Source: Shewanella kaireitica (GTDB lineage: Bacteria; Pseudomonadota; Gammaproteobacteria; Enterobacterales; Shewanellaceae). From it: DNA of 64,000 nt. Under the pieces are notes generated by a model. The model had not been told where the DNA came from. It searched no databases and saw nothing but the letters and a program-made list of their open reading frames with translations. The position numbers and the translations under genes were made by a program. Where the stretch lies: assembly GCF_023284045.1 (NCBI RefSeq), contig NZ_JAKIKQ010000012.1:91996-155995 (forward strand). The letters are read 5' to 3'. Every line of letters starts with the position of its first letter. The first letter of the stretch is position 1. Shown one piece after another: positions 35,244 to 44,981 of the stretch.

Positions 35244-37397
35244 ATGGGCAGACAAGTGAAATTAAGTATTTTAGGATTGGCGGTATTGAGTGCGTTGACT
35301 GCAGCATCGGCTCAAGCAAAAGAAAATACACATGCAAGCAAAGAAGTAGGAAGCATGGAGCGTATTTTGGTGACAGCTTCCCCCTTTGCACAAAAACTAA
35401 GTGATACTCCTAATTCGGTTTTTATCGTGTCGAAAGCCGAACTTGATCTGCAGCGTGTTGTAGCGCGAAACCTTTCTGAGATGATCTCCAATTTGGTTCC
35501 TGGCTTTTCACCCAGTACTGAAACCATGTCGACCTTCGGTCAGAACTTTCGTGGTGGTAAAGCGATAGTGATGATTGATGGCGTTCTAATTTCAACCACG
35601 CTACGTGCCGGCGGGCGCGATCTTCAATCTATTTCGGTAGATGTTATCGAAAGCATTGAAGTGATAAAAGGTGCTAGCGCCATGTATGGCAACGGTGAAG
35701 CAGGAGCCATTATTAACGTTATTACTAAAAAGCCAACACTCGATTTTGAAATGCAAACACGAGTCGGCGTTGAGGCTTTTGCCGATGAGTTGTCGGATGC
35801 GGGGTTTAGCATTTCACAAAGCTTTTCAGGGACTACAGACTCCGACCTAGGCATGTTGCTCAACTTGTCTGCCAAAGATCGCGGTAACCTTTATGATTCA
35901 GACGGTAACCAATTACCAGGAGCACCCAATAGCCAGGGAGGCATGGGCGATGCTGATGAATATGATGTGCTATTTAAACTAGAGCAAGAGTTTGACTCCA
36001 GTCGCTTAGCGATGCTTGCTCATCATTACAATATTGAGAATAAACTGCACTATGGGCGTAGCGTCAATGAAGAAAACGGCTTAGTGGCCATCGACAAAGA
36101 CAAACCTTATAACGGCCCAAATCCGTCGACGGAATTAACAACAGTGCAAATAACCTTCGATCATGATGATGTTTTAGGCCAGCAACTTAACTTGTCGACC
36201 TATTACAGCAAAGTGAATGTAGGCTATGAGTCTGGATCTGAAATTGTCTCCAAACGCAGTGGTTTTAAGGCCGCTATGCAGTGGAGTATTAATGACCGAA
36301 GTCGTATTGCCTATGGGTTTGAATATGGAAAAGACAATACAGAGCAGGGCAGAGATCGCGACGTTATTACTGGAATGGATAGTGCTGGTACTCCACAAAC
36401 CCAAGCGCAATATGTTTGTTCTATCTGTGATTTAACTGAAACTAAGCTAAGCCCGTTTGCGCAGTACTGGAATCAGATCACCGACGACCTAACGCTGCAA
36501 TTCGGTCTACGTTACGAGAACTTTGAGATTGAAGTCCCTGATTATCAAAGATATCAAAGAGGCGTTTTGAGCAACAAACAGGGCGATACGCTTAAATACG
36601 ATAAGCCGTTAGTTAACTTGGGGCTTGTGTACAATATTGCTGAAAGTTCGGATGTATTTGCTAGCTTCTCCCAAGGCTACTCCCATGCTGATATGCGCAT
36701 GCTTAGAGATATGCCTGTTGATAGTGTGGCAGAGTTTTCTGATGCGATTCCTGCGACTCAAACTAATTACTATGAAACGGGGCTGCGTTACGCTGGTGAA
36801 AGTTTGCAGGGGAGTTTGTCTTTCTTTTACTCCGACATTAGCGACGGTTACGCTTATGATTACAACGTTGACGCTGAAATCTCTAAACGTGTTGCAGCGG
36901 TTGTGGTTGCAGATGAAGAGATTTGGGGATTTGAAGCGACGCTTGATTACCAAATTAACGCTGCATTTAAGCTTGGTACTTCGGTATCTATGTCAGAAGG
37001 TCAACGCACAAACAGCGAAACGGGTGTTGATTACTGGATGAACGGCACTCGAATTACCCCGATTAAAGCTTCTATCTATGGTGATTACCGCTTCAACGAT
37101 ATTGCAGCGCTGCGCTTACAAGCGAACTATGTTGGCGATAGGGATAAAAATAGTCCAGAAAGTGAAGCTGGCTATAGTTACTACGAATCACCCTATGATG
37201 GTTACACCTTAGTTGATCTTGTCAGCACCTTTGATACAGATTTTGGATTATTCACTTTTGGTATCGATAACTTACTTAATGAGGATTACCAACCTTTGGT
37301 ATCGCAGATGAATAAAGAGGTAGTTTGGGAAGCATATCGCAACCAGTTCTCAGGCTATGGTCGTCGTTTAGCTGTGGAATACACGATTAATTACTAG
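35244..37397 (+). CDS. TonB-dependent outer-membrane receptor (siderophore-type)
   Basis: Encodes 717 residues. A signal peptide (ending ASAQA) is followed by a TonB-box-like ERILVTASP. The plug domain spans about residues 45-160, with VMIDGVLI and VIESIEVIKGASAMYGNGEA. A 22-strand barrel ends in a C-terminal aromatic residue (YTINY). The ATG at 35244 lacks a ribosome site; GTG at 35256 gives the more typical MKLSILGLAVLSALTA and may be the real start. The ligand is unknown, but the adjacent Fur-like box points to iron. The gene ends at a bidirectional terminator. Confidence 0.9.
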   Translation: MGRQVKLSILGLAVLSALTAASAQAKENTHASKEVGSMERILVTASPFAQKLSDTPNSVFIVSKAELDLQRVVARNLSEMISNLVPGFSPSTETMSTFGQNFRGGKAIVMIDGVLISTTLRAGGRDLQSISVDVIESIEVIKGASAMYGNGEAGAIINVITKKPTLDFEMQTRVGVEAFADELSDAGFSISQSFSGTTDSDLGMLLNLSAKDRGNLYDSDGNQLPGAPNSQGGMGDADEYDVLFKLEQEFDSSRLAMLAHHYNIENKLHYGRSVNEENGLVAIDKDKPYNGPNPSTELTTVQITFDHDDVLGQQLNLSTYYSKVNVGYESGSEIVSKRSGFKAAMQWSINDRSRIAYGFEYGKDNTEQGRDRDVITGMDSAGTPQTQAQYVCSICDLTETKLSPFAQYWNQITDDLTLQFGLRYENFEIEVPDYQRYQRGVLSNKQGDTLKYDKPLVNLGLVYNIAESSDVFASFSQGYSHADMRMLRDMPVDSVAEFSDAIPATQTNYYETGLRYAGESLQGSLSFFYSDISDGYAYDYNVDAEISKRVAAVVVADEEIWGFEATLDYQINAAFKLGTSVSMSEGQRTNSETGVDYWMNGTRITPIKASIYGDYRFNDIAALRLQANYVGDRDKNSPESEAGYSYYESPYDGYTLVDLVSTFDTDFGLFTFGIDNLLNEDYQPLVSQMNKEVVWEAYRNQFSGYGRRLAVEYTINY

Positions 37398-37415
37398 CGG
37401 TTGGTTTTCCTAGAT

Positions 37416-37446
37416 ATAAAAAAGGGGCTGAATTAGCCCCTTTTTG
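37416..37446. terminator. Bidirectional intrinsic terminator
   Basis: Stem GGGGCT / AGCCCC with a five-base loop, A-run left and five T right, between the convergent TonB receptor and dld genes. Confidence 0.85.
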
Positions 37447-37465
37447 TCGCTATTGTTAATGACGC

Positions 37466-40291
37466 TTAACCACGGCTACATTCTTCTAGCAGATAAGCGA
37501 GATGACGGTATGGGATGCCGCTATGTTCAGTTAGACCCACTTCACACATACGGTTTGCGTAATACCCTTCACTGACATCAACTGGGATCAGCTTTTTAAT
37601 ATTGCGTAGCGCGCTGGCATTGATCTCTGGCTTATAAAGGCCTTTTTCCCCCGCGTAACCACAACATTCGATTCCTGCAGGACGAATGACTTGATGGCAA
37701 CAAGCATCTGCTATAGCGGTCATTATAGGTTCAACCTTCATGGTTCTTGCACTACAGCCAAGGTGCAACGCCGCGTGAGATTTCTTGTTAATGGTCAGCT
37801 TAGGCATTAATTTATCGTGCATAAACTGAACTAGATCCACTATCTCTACTTTTTCAGTTAGGGTTGGATCACCGGCTAACGTACGCTTAGTACATGACAA
37901 TGCGTCTACGATAACGGGTAACTTTCCATCTTGGGTCATCGCTGACACTGCTTGGATCAGTTCGAGACGTTTTGCATCGGCATTTTTAAAGTCTCCCTTT
38001 GACTCCCACATTTGACCACAGCATAGATCGCGGGTTTTAGGTGGAGTGATCACGTTATAGCCAGCACGCTCCAGCAGTGTGACTACAACTTCAGGCAGTG
38101 GTCGCTTATCGGTATCGACAGGTGTAGGTCCGAAAGTACGTCCGCCACAGGCAGGGAAGTAAACCACGGTTTCCTGCCCCGGAGTTGGCGCTGACACCTT
38201 AGGTAGCTTGCCGCCTTTAGGGAAAGAAGGGTTCCAATAAGGCACTTCACTGCTGAGCAGTCGGCCTGCTTTCATCATGGTTCCGGTGATACCGTTGCCG
38301 GTGATTTTATGGATCACACCTAACATATCAAAACCAGCACTGATCACGCCATTGACTGCGCCAAAGTTATTGGCCTGAAAATCAAGAAACTTTTGCTGTC
38401 CGCTACTGATGGTTGGGGTTCTTAATTTACGCACAAGCTGGCCCATTTTATTATCGACAGGACAGGCAATAGTGCACAGCTGACAGGCGGCGCAAGTGTC
38501 GATAACATCGTACTTCGCAGCGGCGCGCATGCTATCGGCCGCAAGGTGATCGCCAATTTGCTCCAGACGAGCAATTTCCCGCAAAGTTGCAATACGTTGA
38601 CGAGGAGTAAGATTTAGTGCTGATGTTGGGCAAGTCTTTTCACAGAAACCACACTCTAAACATTTATCGACAAAGTCATCGACGACTGGGCAAGGTTTGA
38701 TGTTCTTAACGTGGATTTTAGGATCATCGTTTAAGATAACCCCCGGGTTTAATATGCCCTGAGGATCAAACAGTTGCTTGATACTTTTCATTAGCTCATA
38801 AGCATCTTGACCCCACTCCATCTCAACATAAGGTGCTACAGCACGACCAGTGCCATGCTCCGCTTTCATTGAGCCGTCGTACTTATTGATCACCATATCG
38901 GCTATTTCGTCCATAAAGGCATGGAAGTTATCGATATCATCTTGAGTAGAAAAGGTCGGTGTGATGATGAAGTGGAAGTTACCGGCTAGTGCATGGCCAT
39001 AGATGCAACCTTCAGGGTAGCCAAATTTGTGCATTAACGCGGTAATGTCATGGGCGGCGCTAGCTAAGTGTTCAAGCTCGAACGCTACATCTTCGATAAT
39101 AACTGATGTGCCTTTAGGCCGTTCACCCGCAACAATAGGGAACAAGCCTTTACGCATCGCCCAGTATTCACCGTATACGGTTGCATCGTCGGTAAAGCTG
39201 ATTGGACGCAGAAAATCAAACCCTTGAAGTTTTGCGATAACATCTTTGGTGTAGCAGTCTAAGGTATCGGCGTCATCGGCACGAGATTCAATCAATAGGA
39301 TAGCCGATAGCGGTGGCAGTTCAGACAGCCAATCTGGCATACCCGGTTTGCCGGTAACCGCTTTAATAGATGGCCAGTCGAGGAGTTCTGCAGCTGCGAC
39401 ACTTTCGCCATTGATTAGCGGAATGGCGCGAGATGCGTCTTCCATATTGTGAAATACGGCTAGGGCTGATGCCTTAAATTTTGCTTCGTTGACCGTGTGG
39501 TAGGTGACTTCGTTGATGAAGGCTAATGTACCTTCCATGCCGACCATCAAGTGATTGATGATATCAAACGGATCGCAAAAATCGATTAGGGCATTTATGC
39601 CATAACCGGTGGTGTTCTTGATTGAGAATTTCTTACGAATTTTTTCAGAAAGTACTAAGTTGTGACGAGTTTTATGTGCCAATTCGTGCACTTGCTCAAG
39701 CATTTGTCCATGAGATTTGGCGAAGGCGACTTTAGATTTTTTACAGCCCGTGTCGAGCTCGGTGCCGTCGGCGAACAATAACTTGGCTGAGGCGATGGTT
39801 TGGTAGCTGTTTTGCGCGGTGCCGCAACACATGCCAGAGGCGTTGTTAGCCACAATGCCACCAATCATAGCCGAGGCAATAGTAGCTGGGTCTGGACCTA
39901 TTTTACGGTTAAGCGGCGCTAGCACAGCGTTGGCATCAGAGCCTATGACCGCGGAACCAAGGGTGACTTTCTTTGCATCGTCGCTAACCTCAATCTTTCT
40001 AAAACCATCATGGCCTAGAATAAGCAAAATCCCTTCACCTAGGGCCTGACCAGCTAGGCTAGTGCCAGCTGCGCGAAAAGTCACTGGGGCATTATATGCA
40101 CGGGCAACGTCTAGAGTGCGCTTTACTTGTTCCATGTTTTCAGCATGAACAACCACTTCGGGAACAATTCTAAAGTAGCTAGCATCGGTTGACCAAGCGA
40201 AGCGACGAACATACTCATCTGTTACAGGCTTTTCACCTAGTTGTTTACGTAAATCACTGACTACTGCTTTATAATCTATCGACATGGACAT
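37466..40291 (-). CDS. dld: D-lactate dehydrogenase, FAD and Fe-S type (Dld-II)
   Basis: Encodes 941 residues. The N-terminal FAD-binding domain (VVVHAENMEQVKRTLDVAR; FRAAGTSLAGQALGEG; GPDPATIASAMIGGI) and FAD-oxidase C-terminal domain are followed by two 4Fe-4S motifs (CLECGFCEKTCP near residue 564 and CAACQLCTIACP). Cys-rich GlpC/LldE-type repeats end the protein (CCGQMWESKG, CCGYAGEKGLYK). This is the layout of Shewanella Dld-II, which oxidises D-lactate to pyruvate and passes electrons to the quinone pool. I place the start at 40291, where AAAGAGAT precedes ATG; 40285 is also possible, and the longer frame to 40360 lacks support. The permease gene is 72 bases upstream. Confidence 0.88.
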   Translation of the reverse strand: MSMSIDYKAVVSDLRKQLGEKPVTDEYVRRFAWSTDASYFRIVPEVVVHAENMEQVKRTLDVARAYNAPVTFRAAGTSLAGQALGEGILLILGHDGFRKIEVSDDAKKVTLGSAVIGSDANAVLAPLNRKIGPDPATIASAMIGGIVANNASGMCCGTAQNSYQTIASAKLLFADGTELDTGCKKSKVAFAKSHGQMLEQVHELAHKTRHNLVLSEKIRKKFSIKNTTGYGINALIDFCDPFDIINHLMVGMEGTLAFINEVTYHTVNEAKFKASALAVFHNMEDASRAIPLINGESVAAAELLDWPSIKAVTGKPGMPDWLSELPPLSAILLIESRADDADTLDCYTKDVIAKLQGFDFLRPISFTDDATVYGEYWAMRKGLFPIVAGERPKGTSVIIEDVAFELEHLASAAHDITALMHKFGYPEGCIYGHALAGNFHFIITPTFSTQDDIDNFHAFMDEIADMVINKYDGSMKAEHGTGRAVAPYVEMEWGQDAYELMKSIKQLFDPQGILNPGVILNDDPKIHVKNIKPCPVVDDFVDKCLECGFCEKTCPTSALNLTPRQRIATLREIARLEQIGDHLAADSMRAAAKYDVIDTCAACQLCTIACPVDNKMGQLVRKLRTPTISSGQQKFLDFQANNFGAVNGVISAGFDMLGVIHKITGNGITGTMMKAGRLLSSEVPYWNPSFPKGGKLPKVSAPTPGQETVVYFPACGGRTFGPTPVDTDKRPLPEVVVTLLERAGYNVITPPKTRDLCCGQMWESKGDFKNADAKRLELIQAVSAMTQDGKLPVIVDALSCTKRTLAGDPTLTEKVEIVDLVQFMHDKLMPKLTINKKSHAALHLGCSARTMKVEPIMTAIADACCHQVIRPAGIECCGYAGEKGLYKPEINASALRNIKKLIPVDVSEGYYANRMCEVGLTEHSGIPYRHLAYLLEECSRG

Positions 40292-40363
40292 ATCTCTTTG
40301 TTCGTTATTATTAAGCTTAATCAGAGCCGAAATAGGCGGCTCTGATTGACTGAACATCACTTT

Positions 40364-42007
40364 TTAGAAGCCACCCCAAAGGAAGGCGATAGTGCCCGCG
40401 GTCATGGCGTAGGCCAAGGCTACCGGCATAGTCTTACGAATAATTTCAGATTCTCTGCCTGCCATACCCACAACGGTCGCAGCGGCAACGACGTTCATCA
40501 CACACATCATGTTACCGGCATTGGCACCAATGCCCTGTAGAGCCAGTACCATAGCTTGGTTCATGCCAATGCTGTCGGCGACGGTATACTGCAAGCCAGA
40601 GAACATCATGTTTGAGAATGTGGCGCTGCCAGAGAGGAAGGCGCCGAAAATACCTACGATAGGAGCTACCCAAGACCATACCGCTCCCATACTGCTAGCC
40701 AAGGTATCGGCGAGCGCGACAGGCATAGAAGCGAGTCCAGAACTGTTGGTTCCTGAGTTTAAGAAAATCTTTACCATCGGTACTGACGCGCCCAGTGAAA
40801 TGATGGTCGGGACCATTGAACTGCAAGATACACTGATAGATTCTTTAATGGCTTTCTTGTTCATTTTGAACAGAAAGAAACCTAATATACATACCGCGAT
40901 GAAAAAGGCACCTGGTGCATAAAGCGTCTTGAAACCTGCACCCAGTTCAGTACCAAGTAGGCCAGTCCACTTGATGTTAAAGCTCAGTAACCATGCTTTT
41001 AGTGGCGCAATAACACGAGACAGCACTAATAAGGCGGCCATGATGATGTATGGAGTCCATGCAGCAATTTGCGAGAACTTAGCTGTTGAAGCTAGCTTCG
41101 TTTCTTTTTGACCGTCGTTTTCAGCAAAATCGTTCCATGGCGTTTTAGGCAGCATAATGCCTTTTTTAGCCACGGGAATGACAATCGCCATGCCCACAAG
41201 CGCGCCGATAACTGATGGGAACTCAGGACCGGCAACAAAGTTAATGATCCAAGCTGGAACCGTAAATGCAAGTCCTGCAAAGAGTGCGAACTTCCAGATG
41301 GCAAAGCCTTCGGCAAAAGACTTGTTACGACCGAAAAAGCCAGTTAATAAGGACACCATAACGAGTGGGATGAGGGTACCAGTCACCAGATCGATGGTGA
41401 TCATGTGCATAGCGATAAACTGCGCATAATCAGCAAAACTACCACCATGTTGAGCAATCTGCTCCGCAGCCATGTTAACGCCGCCAGAAGTTAAGCCCTG
41501 TTCCATACCAAATAACACGGGTAAGCCAATTGCACCGAAGGACACTGAGGCTGAGTCAGCAATCAAAGCCACAACTGCAGCAGCAATTGGGGGAATACCC
41601 AATAACACCAACAAAGGTGCACCGATGGCTGCTGGTGTACCAAATCCTGCACTGCCTTCAATGAATGAACCAAACAACCAACAAATAATGATGACCTGCA
41701 CACGGGCATCGGCACTGATATTGGTAAAACCTGCACGAATGGTATCCATCGCGCCTGAATATTTCAGTGTATTAAGTAGGAACACCGCACCAAAAATAAT
41801 GCTTAAAGGTGTGAGTGCAGCAAGCAATCCTTCGACAACGGATGCCGCCAAAAAGGTGGTATCCATCTGCCAGATAAACACAGCGGCAAGGCCTGTTAAG
41901 ATTGCAGAAATGGGCATCGCCCGTGATGCAGGCATCTTTAGCAATACTAAAAATAGCATTACACTGATCACCGGCGTTAAACTCGCGAGTAGTTGAATAA
42001 AGTTCAT
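40364..42007 (-). CDS. lldP: Lactate permease
   Basis: Encodes 547 residues with about 12-14 transmembrane helices. It matches the LctP/LldP family ([58 protein letters not shown]). It imports lactate with protons. The gene is followed 72 bases later by dld on the same strand, with no terminator between, so the pair forms a D-lactate uptake and oxidation unit. The long upstream region carries a conserved element (42153-42219) and an FNR-like box (42368-42381) shared with the DcaP porin gene. Confidence 0.93.
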   Translation of the reverse strand: MNFIQLLASLTPVISVMLFLVLLKMPASRAMPISAILTGLAAVFIWQMDTTFLAASVVEGLLAALTPLSIIFGAVFLLNTLKYSGAMDTIRAGFTNISADARVQVIIICWLFGSFIEGSAGFGTPAAIGAPLLVLLGIPPIAAAVVALIADSASVSFGAIGLPVLFGMEQGLTSGGVNMAAEQIAQHGGSFADYAQFIAMHMITIDLVTGTLIPLVMVSLLTGFFGRNKSFAEGFAIWKFALFAGLAFTVPAWIINFVAGPEFPSVIGALVGMAIVIPVAKKGIMLPKTPWNDFAENDGQKETKLASTAKFSQIAAWTPYIIMAALLVLSRVIAPLKAWLLSFNIKWTGLLGTELGAGFKTLYAPGAFFIAVCILGFFLFKMNKKAIKESISVSCSSMVPTIISLGASVPMVKIFLNSGTNSSGLASMPVALADTLASSMGAVWSWVAPIVGIFGAFLSGSATFSNMMFSGLQYTVADSIGMNQAMVLALQGIGANAGNMMCVMNVVAAATVVGMAGRESEIIRKTMPVALAYAMTAGTIAFLWGGF

Positions 42008-42152
42008 GCGTGCCTCTTATTACCTTATTTTTATTTAGAGTTATTTCTAGTTAATAGTGGTTTTATTGACTCGTTTGTTACGGATGTTTGTTTGGCGTTG
42101 TGACCTTGGGTCGGCTGCCGGATAAATGTGTTTTGTATCTACAGGGAATGGT

Positions 42153-42219
42153 ATGGCTTTATAGGGACTTTTTTTATCGGTGTTTGCACCTAATACGTCT
42201 AAGGGTTTACACGTAGAAA
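42153..42219 (-). promoter_or_regulatory. Conserved upstream element shared with the DcaP porin gene
   Basis: 67 bases aligned without gaps to 46145-46211 with 53 identities (79%). The core is the imperfect palindrome CTACGTGTAAACCCTTAG (42199-42216, minus strand). It lies about 145 bases upstream of the lldP start codon, in the leader or promoter. A binding site for the adjacent NarL-type regulator is the likely role. Confidence 0.65.
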
Positions 42220-42367
42220 AGTTAGATTTTTGAGGTTGTGACTGGCAGCTTATTAGCTGGTTTATTTACAGTTAAAGAAATAAACCTATGTATAACATTA
42301 GTTTAAGTTGAAGCTATCTAAAGGGGGCTAACGCTTTGCAGCACTTAAATGTAAGGCGGTGAGCGAC

Positions 42368-42381
42368 ATGATGTGGATCAA
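42368..42381. promoter_or_regulatory. FNR/EtrA-like (or Crp-like) box upstream of lldP
   Basis: ATGAT-GTGG-ATCAA matches nine of ten conserved positions of TTGAT-N4-ATCAA. The same word with the same flank occurs upstream of the porin gene at 46361. Confidence 0.55.
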
Positions 42382-42684
42382 CTTTGTAACGATTAATTAC
42401 GTACAGTGTTAACACTACCAACCAATCTACATTTAGAAGGTTGGCAACTGATCCTAAAATAACGCTTTAAAATGAACGTAATCATTAGTCGAGACTATAA
42501 TGCGGTATTTTCTTGATGTTTCTGCCATTAATCCAATCATATACTAAAACATAGGCCACTATCTAAGTGGTTAGCGCCGTGTTCCTCAAGATAAGTTATT
42601 TGCCTTTCCTTTGATCTAGCTCTGATACTCGTGGGTATTTACTGTGATTTTTGCGTTGAGTAACTGTTAATATAACCACCGTTT

Positions 42685-42702
42685 ATAGGGGGTATCCCTA
42701 AT
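42685..42702. promoter_or_regulatory. Palindrome upstream of the histidine kinase gene
   Basis: ATAGGGGGTATCCCTAAT is an inverted repeat (TAGGG-GGTAT-CCCTA) about 21 bases before the kinase start. Its GGG-N4-CCC layout resembles the core of the two shared elements at lldP and the porin gene, so autoregulation by the partner regulator is plausible. Confidence 0.5.
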
Positions 42703-42723
42703 ATAGCGGAGTATTAATCAGCG

Positions 42724-44124
42724 ATGAACATTAATCATAAATTACAGCTTATCACCGTACTTCCACTCATTTTATCTTTGATGCTGGTGTTGTTTGTGAC
42801 TCAAATGCAGTATCGAGAGCTCTCCCAGCAAGTGGTTGACGTATACCGGCACAGCATTATTGATCACCGCAAAGAAGAGCTGAAAAATTATTTGGCTATT
42901 GCCAATGTGGCTATTCAACACCTCCATAAAAATGACAGCGATAACAAACAAGATGTTGAGCAAGAAGTTAAGTCTATGCTGGCTGAGATGCGCTTCGGTA
43001 AGAATGGTTACTTTTTTGCTTACGATCTTAATGGTAAAAGTCTGGTGTTACCCGACCAAGAATGGCGTGTGGGTAAGAACTGGCTAGACTTGGCCGACGA
43101 TAATGGGGTTCACTTTATTCAAGAGCTCATCTCTGGCGCTAGGAAAGGCGGCGGCTATCTCACCTACCTATTCAATCAGCCCTCTAATGACGGTCAACTA
43201 GGCCAAAAAATGGCCTATGCCGAAGTGCTGGGGCAGTGGCAGTGGATGTTTGGTACTGGCGTTTATATTGATGATATTAATGAAGAAACAGCATTGTTGA
43301 GCACATCTATCAGTAGTCATATTCGTTACACTTCGCTTATGACGTTGACGATAGGTATATTAGCGGTAAGCGCGGTGTTTATCGGTGGTATTTTTATGCG
43401 TGTTGGTGAGAAACGTCTCGCAAATGCTAAGCTTAGAACACTCAATGAGCGGATTTACCAAACTCAGGAGGAGGAGTGCAAAAGGGTTTCTAGAGAGTTG
43501 CACGATGGGGTGAGTCAAACCATTGCCGCGGCACTATTTGCCATGGAAACGGCACAATTAAAACAGGAGTACGGCGATGATTCGTCGAAAGAACTGGATA
43601 AATCCATCACACTAACGCGACAGATTATGCTTGAAATCCGTAATATCTCGCATCAGTTGCATCCGGCTATTCTCGAGGATTATGGACTCGGCGCGGCGTT
43701 AATCGAATTGGGCAGAGAGTTTACCCTGCGTACTGGAATAGAGGTCAAAGTACAGCGATTATCAGTGCGTAAAATTCTCTCGACTGAGCTTAGCTGCGCA
43801 CTTTATCGGATTGTACAAGAGTCGCTGACCAACATTGAACGGCACTCTGAAGCCAAGAATGTGTTGATATCACTAGCGCTGACACCGAGATGGCTGACAT
43901 TGGAGATCCATGATGATGGTAAAGGATTTAACTATGAGTGTTTTGAGAGAAAATCGACTCCGTTTGAAGGAATAGGCTTAAGGAATATGAACGAAAGAGT
44001 GAAATTCTATAATGGTGAGCTCAAGGTAGATTCAACAATTGGAAAAGGAGTGACGCTGGTGGCCCGTATTCCTCAAAGCGAGTTACGTTATCGAGCCGAT
44101 AGTGCCACTGGAGGACTGTCATGA
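42724..44124 (+). CDS. Cache-domain sensor histidine kinase (NarL-system type)
   Basis: Encodes 466 residues. Transmembrane helices lie near residues 7-26 and 204-226. Between them lies a periplasmic single-cache (sCache_2) sensor, recognisable by GKNGYFFAYDLNG and QWQWMFGTGVYIDD. The cytoplasmic part has a HisKA_3 dimerisation domain with the phospho-acceptor His260 in SRELHDGVSQ. A HATPase domain follows with ESLTNIERHSEA, HDDGKGF and GIGLRNMNERV. sCache_2 domains usually bind small organic acids. The gene overlaps the regulator gene by four bases (ATGA). Flanking lactate and porin genes suggest it senses a carboxylate. Confidence 0.9.
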   Translation: MNINHKLQLITVLPLILSLMLVLFVTQMQYRELSQQVVDVYRHSIIDHRKEELKNYLAIANVAIQHLHKNDSDNKQDVEQEVKSMLAEMRFGKNGYFFAYDLNGKSLVLPDQEWRVGKNWLDLADDNGVHFIQELISGARKGGGYLTYLFNQPSNDGQLGQKMAYAEVLGQWQWMFGTGVYIDDINEETALLSTSISSHIRYTSLMTLTIGILAVSAVFIGGIFMRVGEKRLANAKLRTLNERIYQTQEEECKRVSRELHDGVSQTIAAALFAMETAQLKQEYGDDSSKELDKSITLTRQIMLEIRNISHQLHPAILEDYGLGAALIELGREFTLRTGIEVKVQRLSVRKILSTELSCALYRIVQESLTNIERHSEAKNVLISLALTPRWLTLEIHDDGKGFNYECFERKSTPFEGIGLRNMNERVKFYNGELKVDSTIGKGVTLVARIPQSELRYRADSATGGLS

Positions 44125-44741
44125 TTCGGGTACTTCTGGTGGACGACCACCCCTTGTTTCGCGAAGGGCTACGTTATCGCTTAAGTCTTGACAGCGATAT
44201 TGAGGTGTTGGCCGAAGCTGACAATGGCCAGCAAGCATTGGAAATTCTAAATAAAATGCCTGTTGATCTGGTGTTGACGGATATTAATATGCCACAAATG
44301 GACGGCATGTATCTGCTTGAGTTAATTAAAGAGCAGGAGATGTCATGCAAAGTGGTGATGTTGAGTATGCATGACAACAAAGAATATATCATGGCGACCA
44401 TGCGCTACGGTGCCGATGGTTATATTCTCAAAGATGTGCCAGGTAAAGAACTGATTGAAGCGATAAAAAAAGTCGCCGCTGGTAAGCGCTACTTCAGTGC
44501 CGATGTCATAGATACTTTGTCGCAGGAGCTTGCCAGTGGCAAGCAAGTCCTAGTGACTCAGCGGGAGCAGTTGGTGCTGCGATTGATATCGCTTGGGATG
44601 AACAATAAACGTATTGCACAGGAGATGGATGTGAGTGTGCGAACGGTTGAGACTCACAAGCGTAATATTAAGCAGAAATTGATGATAGACAGTACGGCAG
44701 GTTTGGTGCGTTACGCGATCGATCATGGTTTGGATCGTTAA
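44121..44741 (+). CDS. NarL/FixJ family response regulator
   Basis: Encodes 206 residues. The receiver domain has acidic pocket D8/D9, phospho-acceptor Asp54 in VLTDINMPQMDG and the conserved Lys in YILKDV. The C-terminal LuxR-type HTH contains LISLGMNNKRIAQEMDVSVR and TVETHKRNIKQKL. It pairs with the kinase immediately upstream. Candidate targets are the flanking lldP-dld and porin genes, both of which carry a shared palindromic element, and its own operon. This assignment is inferred from position and repeated sequence only. Confidence 0.92.
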   Translation: MIRVLLVDDHPLFREGLRYRLSLDSDIEVLAEADNGQQALEILNKMPVDLVLTDINMPQMDGMYLLELIKEQEMSCKVVMLSMHDNKEYIMATMRYGADGYILKDVPGKELIEAIKKVAAGKRYFSADVIDTLSQELASGKQVLVTQREQLVLRLISLGMNNKRIAQEMDVSVRTVETHKRNIKQKLMIDSTAGLVRYAIDHGLDR

Positions 44742-44783
44742 TACTTTTTAGTGATATTTTTATATAGCAGTAGTCATTAAAAA

Positions 44784-44811
44784 CACCCGAAGTAGGGTTA
44801 AGCTTCGGGTG
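44784..44811. terminator. Hairpin after the response regulator gene
   Basis: Perfect 9-bp stem CACCCGAAG / CTTCGGGTG with a ten-base loop. There is no T-run on the plus side; an A-rich left flank (TTAAAAA) would help on the minus strand, where it could end the convergent porin transcript. Confidence 0.45.
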
Positions 44812-44981
44812 AAACATCATAGGCTTGCCTCGTTAAGGGCATACTCGTTGTTTTTTCTTAATATGTATGTTCAAAGCGACAAAGCCATTTATGCCTCTCA
44901 ATGGCTTTTTACAGCACCTTTACTTGGAAAAGACGGATGCCCGCTCGTTATACTGCTTGGCGTGCAGACTGATAGCTTTCG

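Larger units (their letters stand above)
42008..42723. other. 716-base divergent control region between lldP and the two-component genes
   Basis: Contains the 67-base element shared with the porin promoter (42153-42219), an FNR/EtrA-like box (42368-42381) and a GGG-GTAT-CCC palindrome (42685-42702) next to the kinase start. No reading frame with coding character was found. Confidence 0.6.

Noticed and set aside
36609..37041. Frames of 114 and 138 residues inside the TonB receptor gene
   Set aside because: Both overlap the barrel-coding region in other frames and show no ribosome site or family match.
41472..41996. 174-residue plus-strand frame antisense to lldP
   Set aside because: Lies wholly inside the conserved lldP gene and has no motif of its own; a composition shadow.
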